Shown: positions 12,430-22,497 of the stretch, piece by piece | How the letters are laid out: each line of letters begins with the position of its first letter | How positions within the stretch are numbered: the stretch's first letter is position 1 | Source of the DNA: Welwitschia mirabilis | Taxonomy: Eukaryota; Gnetophyta; Gnetopsida; Welwitschiales | DNA: 64,000 nucleotides | Assembly (NCBI GenBank): GCA_051453625.1 | Contig: JBOZIK010000001.1 | Location: forward strand, 211,622,438 to 211,686,437 | Direction: 5' to 3' | Notes under the pieces: generated by a model | Told to the model about the DNA's origin: nothing | The model's database searches: none | Seen by the model: the letters and a program-made list of their open reading frames with translations, nothing else | Translations under genes and position numbers: made by a program

Positions 12430-13330
12430 TCAGGGTATTCCTCAAATGAGATTTCATTGATATCGTTCTCGACTAGATCATCTTATCACCTTGAAGCATC
12501 TTATTGACAAAGGTCAAGGTATAAATCAAAAGAAATTTATTTGTTTTGTAGACTTCTCTCAAACATATGATTTGGTCATCAGGAATAAAATTTGGCAACA
12601 ATTACAAAATATTGGAACTCTAACAACTTTATTATCTACAATTCAAAAACTATATGAAGAGTTATGTATCCAGCTCCAAAAAGTGTTTCTTTGGAACATG
12701 TGACATTTGATAATTCTGTTAGTGTTGGAGAAGGTTGTCCTCTCTCTCCTACACTTCTTGGAATTTTTATTAATAACTAAAGGCCTAGATAAATGAATAA
12801 TCATTTTATATGAGTGATGAACTGTCCTATGAACCTCTTTCTCTTGTTGAATGATGTTGCATTAATTTGTACAATGACGCAAGGTTTATGACACATGCTA
12901 CATATTTTAGATAGGTTTTTCCATCAATGTGGAATAAAGATTAGTGTTAAAATACCAACGTTATGGATTGTGATACATGTAATACTCATTTTCTTTTCAA
13001 ATAGGAAATGAACAAATTAAAATTATGCCCTCCTATAAATGTTTAGGCTAGGAGTGCTATAATAATGATAGATGAAACAAGCACATCACTCGAAGGGTCA
13101 CTCGAGGTATGAAAAACTTACTTGCATTAAAAAACAAATGCAAAAAAGAGGTAATTTTGTATTGATATATTTGTAGATGACTATTTCACACTATTACTCA
13201 ACAAACAATTTTGTCTGATTATGTTGTTTGAGGTTCTAGATTAAAAAAGTAGCACTGGAAGAAAATAGGGGAAGTCCAAAAATAGTTCTTAAGCCAAAAC
13301 ATCAAATGCAGTTTGACATTGTGCCTCCAT
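12430..13330 (+). pseudogene. LINE reverse transcriptase fragment (plus strand)
   Basis: Across frames the plus strand reads RSRLDHLITLKHLIDKGQG, then CFVDFSQTYDLVIRNKIWQQ (12,540-12,600; the F-x-D-x3-x-Y-D palm motif), then GEGCPLSPTLLGIFINN (about 12,730-12,780), LLNDVALICTMTQGL (the ADD box, with YADD reduced to N-D) and finally WKKIGEVQK-FLSQNIK (about 13,250-13,310), the post-RT block of plant LINEs. The endonuclease half is missing. Stops and frameshifts make it non-functional. The invertebrate- or plant-specific clade cannot be set without a tree. Confidence 0.88.
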
Positions 13331-13710
13331 TTTTAACACAGTGAAGCATAAGTCTGAAATTTTTCATCTATAAAGTTACTCAAAGTATTAGATAAAACTT
13401 GAAACAATTTAACCAAATTGTGGGCTTTGATATTCCATTTATTACATATATCAACTTTTGAAGGACATCTAAGAAAGACATGATATTCATCTTCAACAAT
13501 ATTCTAGTCACAAAGTTGACAGTTTGCTTTTCTCAAGCAAGCTAAAACCATCTACGTGTTTGAATTCTGAAATGGTGAGATCCCATTCACATCCTACTAA
13601 TCTAAATCCATAAACAAACATTAATAGTAGCATTTCAATAAGTTGTCTTTGCAAAAATGCCTTGCTTCCTCTCATCCATGTTTTCCCAAATTCTTTGAAG
13701 TGCTTTCTGT
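13330..13710 (-). pseudogene. LINE C-terminal segment on the opposite strand
   Basis: The minus strand reads KANCQLCD followed, after a stop, by NIVEDEYHVFLRCPSKVDIC (about 13,530-13,450). This is the CX2C...EDEYH...C zinc-binding motif found near the C-terminus of plant LINE ORF2. It abuts the plus-strand RT fragment tail to tail. It may be the missing end of the same copy, inverted, or a second insertion. 13,710-14,006 holds no assignable feature. Confidence 0.72.
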
Positions 13711-14006
13711 TTTATAATTTTCCAAATTTATTTAGGATCACAATGAAAAATTTGATCTTTTTTAAAAGTCACTATAACTCCTTTAGCATAAGTTACAATT
13801 ATTGTACTATACCTAGGGTTTTGTAAAAGGTCGTTTAGGATGGTGATATGCCTAAACCCTGGCCTTATATATATCCCTAGCTTCATTATGACATAACCCA
13901 TCTCTTGGATCTTTGATAATTACTCTTTGTGACATTGTTGTTACAATTCTACAGTTAGCGTTCCATAGCCTCATTTTAAGCCCTTAAACTAGAGGCTAGT
14001 CCTTTG

Positions 14007-14426
14007 TGTTAGGGTTTAAAGTCAAAGACTTTGTGTTTGAGCTTTTATTTTATGTTATAATATTGTAAAGGAAGAGTAGCCCTCAATAGTCCACTTACAT
14101 GTTATAATTAGAGTTAAAATATAAAGTGAGACACATGAATAAACGAGGGAGTTAAACATGTAATTAAATGAAGGACAAGATTTAGAGTTTCAAAATTGAC
14201 TTAGGATTAATCCCTAATCATAAAAGGCTTGGGTTCTCACATACTATACGGCAGCAAGTTCATTTGCATAACAATAATATAGCTCTTTCTTCTCCCATGG
14301 GTGTTTCCCTCTGAATTTAAGGGTTTTACCATGCAAATCTACATTGTCTTGTGGTTTGTTCTAATTTTTCATACTTCATTATTCTTCCTTGTTGCCATCA
14401 TGTGTAAGATTGAATTTTTTGCAACA
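14007..14426 (+). repeat. 5' LTR of the gag-only element
   Basis: It aligns with 15939-16375 over its full length, including GTAAAGGAAGA-TAGCCCT, ATGTAATTAAATG-AGG, ACAAGTTCATTTGCATAA and the CTCCCATGG block. The following CTATTAGAAG (about 14431-14440) is in the place of an initiator tRNA-Met primer site but is a poor match. Confidence 0.85.
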
Positions 14427-14675
14427 ATCACTATTAGAAGATTAGAATTTGATCCTTATGTTTTACCAATTGCATGAACAAGGAAGTACTACAAAGGTTT
14501 GAAGTAGACAGATCTAAGGGTTTTTCATTCTAATTTGAGGTCTATTGGTCTTGCATAGCTTGTAATGAATCTCCGAGGAAGTGTGATCTAAACTTGAAGG
14601 AATTGCAAATCCGCTTAAGTCCTTTGTTGATTTTTTTCCCTTATTTATTTTTAGAATCTTGATTTAGTGGAAGCC

Positions 14676-15500
14676 ATGGATATAAATGTGGCTACTATTC
14701 AAAAATTCGCTAGGAGGCATTATGATCTATGGAATATGAAAATCACAAATCTATCATATAAGAAAGGATGGAATATTCCTCTTTTTGAAAAACCCCTATC
14801 TCTGTCTACGTACTTCACTTAGTTCAAAGGTGAATTTCTAATTCAATCTTAATTAAGTAACAAGAAGAATAAATGATGACAAGATTATTAAAGAACAGAA
14901 CATGCATTTCTATCCTACAAACATATACAACATGGTTTATCTTCATAGAAATCTTCATCAAATGGACATGCAACAGTCTGAAATCTATTAGATTTCTTGG
15001 GACGATTTAATAGTGCGATAGCAAATATAAGAGAAGTTGGTTATAAGGTTTCAAGCAATGAACACTTATTACTCTTGTTAGGTCCTTTAGCAGATAGTTG
15101 GGATTATGTAGTAACAATGATTAGCGTCAATACTTATATAGATATGAACAATGATGAAATTGTTACTATTCTTAAGATGGAAGAATAATAATGTTTTAAG
15201 ATGAGTGGATCTTCACTTGGGGTTGAGATGCTATATGCAAGTGGAGGTTGGAAGAACAAAAATAAGTGTCAATCAATTTCTTGGAAATGAAATGAAAAAG
15301 CACATATAAAGAGAAACTGCCCATTTCTTGTGCATGATCATGATTCCTCCAACATAGCTATCTTTAGAGAAGGGTGGTATTGTTGTTGTGTGATGATCCT
15401 CATTGATGCTTTTGAGTCAAGTCACAAGGTAACCTCACTGTATCATGACATATTGCTAATGAGAGTTGTATAGTGTCTTTCCTTTGATTTGTTGCAATTT
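14676..15500 (+). pseudogene. Copia-type gag (UBN2-like) of the gag-only element
   Basis: It starts at ATG 14676 with MDINVATIQKFARRHYDLWN, the usual N-terminal copia capsid region (F-G-NY--W). After two stops it continues in 14997-15188 with NEHLLLLLGPLADSWDYVVT and ends ILKMEE, which matches the UBN2 gag pattern in which LL-LP-S-D is followed by a terminal EE. Behind it, to about 15500, come a decayed Lys/Cys-rich stretch and AFESSHKVT. This is the only protein-like segment in the element. A 10-N gap lies at 15767-15776. Confidence 0.8.
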
Positions 15501-15938
15501 TTTTAGTACATAGAAGTTTTTTCACTAACGTTCAATTTAATAGAAGTTGGTTGTGTTAAACTTCTCCCACAAAACATTGAGATTGCATTACATTTGTTCC
15601 CCCATGTTGATGTGAAATCTCTCCATGTCAAAGGGTTTTGGAAGCCCCTAGTTCTAGTGTAGAAAAGAACCATTTGGTGGAAAGCTCCCGGTTTGTCACA
15701 ATTGCAACCTAGCTATTCTTTACCATGATCTAGCCATTTTGGCTTGTTTGGGGAGAATATACTTTANNNNNNNNNNTTTAATCTTGCTAAAGGTTGTTTT
15801 ATTAGAAGATATCATGACAGTGAGATGATATGCAATATTGGAGATGACCTAATAACATTCTTACATTTTGGAGATTAGATTGGTGTTTCAAATAATTCAC
15901 AAGGATGTAGATCATAGATTTGTCTTCAATTGGAAGTC

Positions 15939-16375
15939 TATTAGGGTTTAAAGTCAAATCATGTATTCAAGCTCTTGTATTATGTTGTAATGTTGTAAAG
16001 GAAGATTAGCCCTTGGTAGTCTATTTACATGTTAGAATTAAAGTAAAAATATAACATGAGATTGATGAATAAATGAGGGAGCAAGACATGTAATTAAATG
16101 GAGGCTAAGATTTAGGGTTTCAAGCTTGGCTTAGATTAAAACCCTCATTCTATTTGAGAGGCTTGGGTCCTTGCATATTGTATGACAACAAGTTCATTTG
16201 CATAAAGATGTTAAAGCTCTTTCTGCTCCCATGGATATTTCCCTCTGTCTTTGAGTGTTTTATCATGTAAATCTATGGTGTGTTGTGGATTTTCTAGCTT
16301 CGCGCTTTCTCTACTCTTTCATGCTTCATTGTTCTTTTTCTTGTTGCTGTGCATAAACCCAAAATTTTTGTAACA
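15939..16375 (+). repeat. 3' LTR of the gag-only element
   Basis: It starts TATTAGGGTTTAAAGTC directly after the polypurine tract and ends at GTAACA. It is about 17 bases longer than the 5' LTR through small indels. Confidence 0.85.
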
Positions 16376-16664
16376 TTTTGATGCATAAGGCATTGGATGT
16401 ATTGATTATACACCATTAAAGCATTATTACAACAATTCGTGATATTCATCTTTGATAAGAAAGTGATCTCTAAGGGTATTTCTATTCTAGATGCTTTTTC
16501 TTATTATTAATGTTTATTCACATGGTTCTACATATGATTTATTTTGTTATCGATGCATTTCATATTTGGTAAGGAATCTTCTCTCTCTTGTTATTTGGTC
16601 TTTACAATTGAAATGAGTTGTTGTCATTACTAAATTAATTCAATCATTTTTTTTTTTTAAGGGA

Positions 16665-16880
16665 TAGTGGGTAGGAAATTTTGCACCACACAACTGCCTA
16701 GTGGTGCTTGAGCTTACAGAATCTAAGCCATTTGTATTTCTAGCCGACAGCAAATAGGTAATTTTGTGCCACACACATGCCCAATGGCACCTGGGCCTAC
16801 GAAATCTATTCCGTTTGGATTCCCCGCCACTACTGGAGTTTGAACTTTGGACTTTTAGGTCCATGTGTCTGTGACCTTAC
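16665..16880. repeat. Tandem ~82-bp duplication with an RNA polymerase III-like tail
   Basis: Two units, about 16669-16748 and 16752-16831, share AATTTTG-(C/G)CCACAC, TGCC-A-TGG, GAATCTA and CC-TTTG-ATT. They are followed by GAGTTTGAACTTTGGACTT and GTGACCTTACCACTCTGG. The latter pieces resemble a tRNA-type B box region (GGTTCGAACC), so a SINE-like origin is possible but unproven. An open frame on minus (16640-16864) is a by-product of the duplication. Confidence 0.5.
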
Positions 16881-17699
16881 CACTCTGGTAAGTAGTCATT
16901 GACAATTAATTCAATCATTCATGCATAATGATTTATTGTAACATGCTATGTCAATCAATTTTAAATCTAGCATTCTAACTGTTTAATGTCTTCAGTGGAT
17001 GAATCACTTACAACATTAGTAATGTTAAAATTAATTCCACAATTGTTTGTCTAATAATTAATTTGTGAAAGCTTTACTATCATTTATGTGCTCCCTATGG
17101 ATCAATGACATTCTAACTACTATTAATGTGGGCCCATTATATTGTACATACAAGTATCCATGACTATTTTAGATAGCACACATTAAAAGCTTATTTCGAA
17201 GTAAAAAATGGTTACTTATTTTTTTTTAAAAATTGTTGCATTCATTAGAAACATATATAGACTCAATATCAAGTAATGATAATTTTGTATGTATTGAAAT
17301 TACATTATCTAAACTTGTTCATGAAGTTATTATAAAACCTAATAATAGATTGTGTCTTCTAATAAGATAATCCAAACACCAATGAAACATAGTACACAAC
17401 GTCGTTAAGCCCTTATAAATTATCATAAATAGAATTTAAAACATAAGTATGATTTTTAATACCGTCTTAACACATCTAAGGTTGACAAAACACTAATATT
17501 ACGGATGCACACATATAACCACACTCCCACACACCCTTCTATTAATGTAAAAATAGAAGAAGTTCAAACAACAACACTTTCCATGAGACTATTGAAATAA
17601 CACATGCCTGTAAATAAATTATTAACATAACTTGTTATCCAAAGTTTCATTGAATACTACTAATCATTTCCCTTTAAGAAATTATAGAATTTGATATGT

Positions 17700-18800
17700 T
17701 ATTTTAGTAAAACAAATTACAATGGTAATTCCTTTTTGTTATCTATTTTTTATTTTTATATAGGCTTCACATGCTAGAGCATGTATACAATCACCAATTT
17801 TTATTTTGATGGTCAATATCCTTTAGGACAAGTGTTGTATTTAGAGTTCTCATGCTCATCACCGTTATCTTCCTCCTCATCATCTATTTCCTCTCCCTTT
17901 TCTTTTCATCCCCTTTTTCATGCTTTGATTTATGTTTCCTAGCCTTACACTTCTATTTGTTACCCTTTCCCTACTCATTATTCTTTCAAACATGTTTTTG
18001 CTGTAATTTTTCACTTTATGTGAGCTTGTCTAGTTTCTTAATAAACTTTTAGAACTCTTTTTGTTGATGTTTAATATCCTTTCTAGCACCTAATGCTATA
18101 GCTTTTAAACCCAATTCATATTTAATTGATAGGAATTTCCTCAAGGTGTTTCTTTTATAAAGTAATAGAATTCATACTACAAGGAAAGGAGTTTATTGTT
18201 ATGCCATTTGAGTGACCTTGCATGGGAAGATAGCTTAAAGTGGATGATTCAATAGTGACATTTTGAAAGAAATGGCAAAGTTAGTCTATTAAAAGTGTGG
18301 TTATTAAACCATTGATTTTCAACTATCTTCTCATAGAAGGTCATCAAGTAACATAAAAATTAACTCGTTTCCCTACATGTCATAATTCATTCTATGAATG
18401 GATGTCTTAAGGAAACTTTTCAAACACAAATTAGGTTTGAAAGCCATAACAAATGCTAAAAATAATAAGGAGGAGTTAAGTAAATTTATAAGCAAATTAG
18501 ACAAGCTCAAAGTAGAAGAGAACTTAGAGAACTAACATGCTTGAAAAATGAAAAAAAGGCAAACATGATGGAAAAACAGCACAAAGCCAAGGAACATAAA
18601 TTGAACAAAGGCTAGGAAGATTTAAATAGGAAGGATACAAAAAACAAATGGTGCAAAGAATGACAAGAGTAAAAAAAAGTTAATAAGAATGAGGGTCATG
18701 AATTTGATTTTGAAAACCATCATAATGATATCAAGAATTATATACATGTTATAACAGGTAAGAGTGATGCAAAAGTAGAAAACAAAATAGCATTACCTCT
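17700..18800. repeat. Large imperfect inverted repeat (~330-bp arms)
   Basis: The reverse complement of about 17,700-18,055 resembles about 18,465-18,800. Matched blocks include AA-TTAGACAAGCTCA, AAGGC(T/C)A-GGAA-CATAAAT and a GTATACATG/ATATACATG block, in the same order. Each arm, read outward from the centre, has a Lys/Glu-rich broken frame. The 400-bp centre has no recognisable domain. This may be two head-to-head copies of a decayed ORF or the terminal repeats of a DNA transposon. 16,880-17,700 and 18,800-19,320 hold nothing else I can name. Confidence 0.45.
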
Positions 18801-19326
18801 TTAATTTGTTTTACAGAAAACTATGTATTATGCTTATGTCAGGTTTTGTATTTTGTTTTACATAATGTAGAAATGAAGCTATACCTAGTATTTAATGAAG
18901 CTTTCTACTGTAAGTTATGTTAATAATTTATCTTTATGTATGTGCTACTTTGTTGGTGTTATGATAAAATGTCATTGCTTAGACATCTTCTACTTTTGTA
19001 CTAGTATAGAAGTGTGTGGGAGTGTGTTCATGTGTTAGCACATTTGACTAGAACATTTCAATTGACATGATGTCAAGATAATAAATTCTTGTCAATTGGG
19101 TGGTAAGCCAATTAGTGGGACAATTGTCCTTCGTCCAAAAGGTGGGGAGTGGAAACTTTTGACACCCTACTTAGCATACCATGAGGCCTTGGCATAATTT
19201 AATCATTTATTTGGGCAATTATAGCAGTTGTACCTTGTGGGGAGGTACACTCACTAAAAGTATTGAGTCCGACATCCCACCAAGATACTTGATTTTTTCC
19301 TAATACTAAAGATATTAATACAATTT

Positions 19327-19550
19327 TGTATAAAACAGTTGTTGAAAAACTAATCTAGTCCAACGCTAGATCAAACATTACCTTTATATTGAGATGATGC
19401 CAAAATACATGAAGCATCTTTCAGGGAACTCTACATCCTCAATATGGTTCCTTGTAAGTTGCTTCATGTATCTTTACATCATTTTAAAAACATATAATCT
19501 AGTGTGTATTAGATAAATTAGTTTTCCAACAAATTTTTTGTATAACACTA
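19327..19550. mobile_element. MITE-like foldback element
   Basis: Left arm (about 19,327-19,435) and the reverse complement of the right arm (about 19,440-19,550) match through GTTG-(T/G)GAAAAACTAAT, CTAGAT, TGATG, ATACATGAAGCA and GGAAC. The unit is about 220 bp, has no coding potential and folds almost end to end, as miniature inverted-repeat elements do. The superfamily and target-site duplication are not clear. Confidence 0.6.
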
Positions 19551-20798
19551 GTTCAATCTCTTTATCAAGAAATCTTCACTCATTGTGGGGATCAACTAGG
19601 AAATTTCCCTGGGTCTTTGAATTATTTTTTAATTCATGCACGTTTGTGATTAGATTTTTCAATCCTCTTCATCTTCCAACTTAAAGATCTTGAGTTTTGA
19701 CAAAAGTCTTTGTTTTAGGTCATTATTACTCAAAGATAATGTATACTTGATCTTATTCCAAACCTTGTGGGAAGAAGCATACCCCTCCATTATGGAAAAT
19801 ACTTCATCCCTAAAGGCTTGTCAAAATGGTTTAGGAGTTACAAGGTGCGTGGCGATCTAGTGCATGGTTGTTTCCTTCTCACAAATCTCATCCTTTATCA
19901 CTCCCTAAATACCTTTGCTGATCAAACAAGTTCCATCCATGCTGGCTTAGAATTTTTTAAGAAGATAGTGGCCATTTCAGTTGCAATCTCTGATCCTGTT
20001 ACAATATCAAGAAAAGTATTTGAAAATAAAACAAACGAGTAATATAAGTAAAGAGTAACTAAATTCATTGATAGTTACAACCTTTTGATATGTCGGAAAA
20101 TCCTCCTTCCAAGTGATATAATTTTTTAAAACCGATTCAATAAGGTCAAGATATTGCAACATGTATCTCACTAAAGACGCAACCAAGGCCTTCCATTTTA
20201 CATTTTTGCCAACTGGAACCAAAAACTGTACTAAAACCTCTATTGTGAACCAAGGAAACTATGACATGAGTGACAGTTACAGAAACCAAAACGAAATTTT
20301 AGAAGTCTAGCAAATTGCCCTAACGAGAAAAAACCGAAGCAAATCTCTAGAATTGGTAAACATGTTCAAAGGCCGTCACTATTCTATGGCAATGATCAGA
20401 AGAGAAGATTGGAAAGAATGTTAACAAGAGTCTTAGAACAGTTTTAACAAATATTGTTTGTTCTTTCGGAACTACTTGTTTTTATGGCATGATAAGTTTA
20501 GGCTTCCTAAATTATTAATACTTATCAATTGATGTTTTCTGTATACACAACAACATATGTTTCTGTAGATAAACCTTCCTCTGCTGTTTTATTGTTGAAG
20601 TTTGACTTCTCGTTTGTTGTTTTTGATTCTGGTAACTGTGCTTATTAGTAATTCTGATAAGGCTAGCATATTTGACAATTAACTACGATCATTTTGAGAA
20701 AGTAAGTTGATATAACAAAGAGTAATGATATGAATGATTCAAAGAAGAATGTTCTAGATGTTCTGGATCTTAAAGAGGAAAAGGAAAGAGCGAGCATA
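19551..20798 (-). other. Proximal part of intron 1 of the BPI/LBP-like gene
   Basis: Downstream of the splice donor on the minus strand, I find no exon that continues the BPI/LBP domain. A short minus-strand frame at 20,007-20,222 and a neighbouring plus-strand frame at 19,767-20,042 look protein-like in base use but match nothing I recognise. They are left unassigned. The intron must extend further left if the gene is intact. Confidence 0.4.
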
Positions 20799-20799
20799 C

Positions 20800-21246
20800 C
20801 TGAATATCAGCTTCGCCTTTGTCTGTCACGGTTATGAACCATTTTTTGTAGGAATACTTCCAATTCATGCTGCAATTCACCTCAATGTGAGACGCCACAA
20901 CGTTTATGCTCGAATTTCCCAAAGCCACAGAAGTGGAAGGCGCTTCGATGCCGATGATGCTGAAATCGGTCATCTTGAACTTCCCGGTCCCGAATATACT
21001 GCTCTTGAAGGTCTTTTCAAAGTCATCTATTTGCAGGCTTCTTAATTCTTCCTTGGCTTTCGACACTAATACATCTTTAACGAAATCGATGCCGTTCTGC
21101 AAAACGGTGACCTCGATATGTCCCTCTGTCGTTTCGCAGTCTGTATCATTGCTGCTGTTACTCGCGGCGACATAATTCCGGAATAACGACAGAGAAAGCA
21201 GGAGGCATATTACTAAAAATTTGAAGCGCAGCGCCGCAAATTCCAT
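20800..21246 (-). CDS. BPI/LBP-family secreted lipid-binding protein, exon 1 (149 codons)
   Basis: ATG at 21246 opens a 149-codon exon ending in CAG at 20800, followed by the donor GTATGC, so the intron is phase 0. Residues 1-28 form a signal peptide (hydrophobic core LVICLLLSLSLF). Residues 43-149 match the N-terminal barrel of plant bactericidal permeability-increasing/LPS-binding-protein homologues: HIEVTVLQNGIDFVKDVLVS, an LQIDDFEKTFKSS strand and NCSMNWKYSYKKWFI, which corresponds to the conserved NLSM-WSYSY motif. The family binds lipid or lipopolysaccharide outside the cell or in secretory compartments. Remaining exons are not visible to the left, so either intron 1 exceeds 20 kb or the gene is truncated. 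GC content and codon use are clearly higher than in the surrounding repeats, and no frame damage is present. Confidence 0.82.
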
Positions 21247-21600
21247 CTGAGAACGAAATCTTCAAGAGTGAATTAAAAGACGCGATTCTCGCAGAGCAAA
21301 GAGCAGATGCAGGGAACTTGAGGGTAAGATGCTGCACAACAGAGGAACGAAAACCTTCCATTCGTTTTGAGTGACCACGTGGCTGAGGTCCAACAGAGGA
21401 TCGTTTTCACAAACATTTATACGAAAATACATAATGCACACGTTTCTGAACGACCTTTAACAAGGAGGGAAGTCGCTGCACGTGACTTTGCCACGACATT
21501 CGCAAGGCGAATGAGAGTGGTAGGTATCGCGTCTCGTTTTGGGCATGTTGTTAGTGAGGCGGTGGAGTTGCTTGTGGAATCAAAAAAATAAAATAAATTA
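21247..21600 (-). promoter_or_regulatory. 5' UTR and promoter of the BPI/LBP-like gene
   Basis: A minus-strand TATAAAT box at 21421-21415 would place the transcription start near 21,390, giving a 5' UTR of about 140 nt. Two palindromic CACGTG (G-box) cores lie at 21376-21381 (within CCACGTGG) and 21479-21484. The region keeps CpG dinucleotides that are rare elsewhere in the window. G-boxes bind bZIP/bHLH factors in plants; a link to stress or light control is inference. Confidence 0.55.
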
Positions 21601-22497
21601 GCTTAGATATATATTATAAATAAATATTTATAAGTTGGCTGAGATGTATTAATGTTTTTTATTTTTTAATTGTATTTTGATTGTGCATATTTGTTTAACC
21701 TTTTTAAAGGGTGAAAATGACCCCATAAAATTTATTAGAAGTGTTGTTTCAACATTTATTACTTTTACCATTTCCAAATTGAGTAAGTTTGATGTTTTAT
21801 AAGCTTGTTTAACTAAAAATAAAATTAAAAAAAATAAGCGTAACACTATCCTGGACAAATCACTAACTGGGGATGGCCTCTCGACCAAAAAAATGAGAGT
21901 AATGTATGAAAAGTATATTACGTTAATTTGTCTTTGAAGAAACATCTAGTGTTCTTGTGTCTTTGTTATTGTGATTTCGATCTTTCTAAAAGTTTTTTTA
22001 ACGAAAATAAATTATGTTAGTTTAGGCTTATCATTTATGATAATAGTTATTATATTATTTCATTTATAAAAGTAAATTTGATGTCTTGTTTTTTGGATGT
22101 TGAATTATAGATGGTTAGTTGTATCTTTTTCCCGAAAAATATAGTCGTGATAACTCAAATGAATGATTTAATTATGTTTAAAGGTTTATGGTATACTAAG
22201 TAAGGCATAATTTTTATTTTAATGAATTTTTTGTCTTTTTAATTGTAAATTTTTACAAAACTTTTGTATAATTTTACCCTCTAAAAATTTTACTTTGCAA
22301 AACATTATTTGTGAAATTTAATTATATGCATCCTATTCCTTTAATTATACACATTTCACATATATCTGTAATCTATACTAATGCACTTTTTGATCTTTCA
22401 AGTAAGCTACATGTGAACGCTAGAAGATAACATTGAGCTTTCAAACATATACAATCTTCATTACAAATAGGAACAAAAAGTGGTTAATAGTTGTAGT
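21601..22497. other. AT-rich intergenic segment without an assignable feature
   Basis: No frame, LTR or known repeat is seen between the gene promoter and the left LTR of the large gypsy element. Confidence 0.5.

Larger units (their letters stand above)
14007..16375 (+). mobile_element. Compact LTR element with only a gag domain (TR-GAG-like, copia type)
   Basis: A 5' LTR (14007-14426) and a 3' LTR (15939-16375) flank about 1.5 kb. Both LTRs start T(G/A)TTAGGGTTTAAAGTC and end (G/T)AACA. A copia-type polypurine tract (TTCAATTGGAAGTC) precedes the 3' LTR. The five bases before (CTTTG) and after (TTTTG) look like a target-site duplication with one change. The internal part holds a gag-like frame and no protease, integrase or RT. 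Known terminal-repeat retrotransposons with a GAG domain have this layout; mobilisation by an autonomous copia is inference. Confidence 0.82.

Noticed and set aside
12430-13710. Standard twin-priming inversion of one LINE
   Set aside because: The order of the two parts is the reverse of that produced by twin priming, so a different event is needed.
17852-18052. Hydrophobic 66-codon plus-strand frame
   Set aside because: The hydrophobic text is the complement of a Lys/Glu-rich arm of the inverted repeat at 17.7-18.8 kb; it is not a membrane protein.
20758-21175. Plus-strand frames opposite the BPI/LBP-like exon
   Set aside because: They are antisense by-products of a GC-richer coding exon; the minus frame has signal peptide, family motifs and a splice donor.
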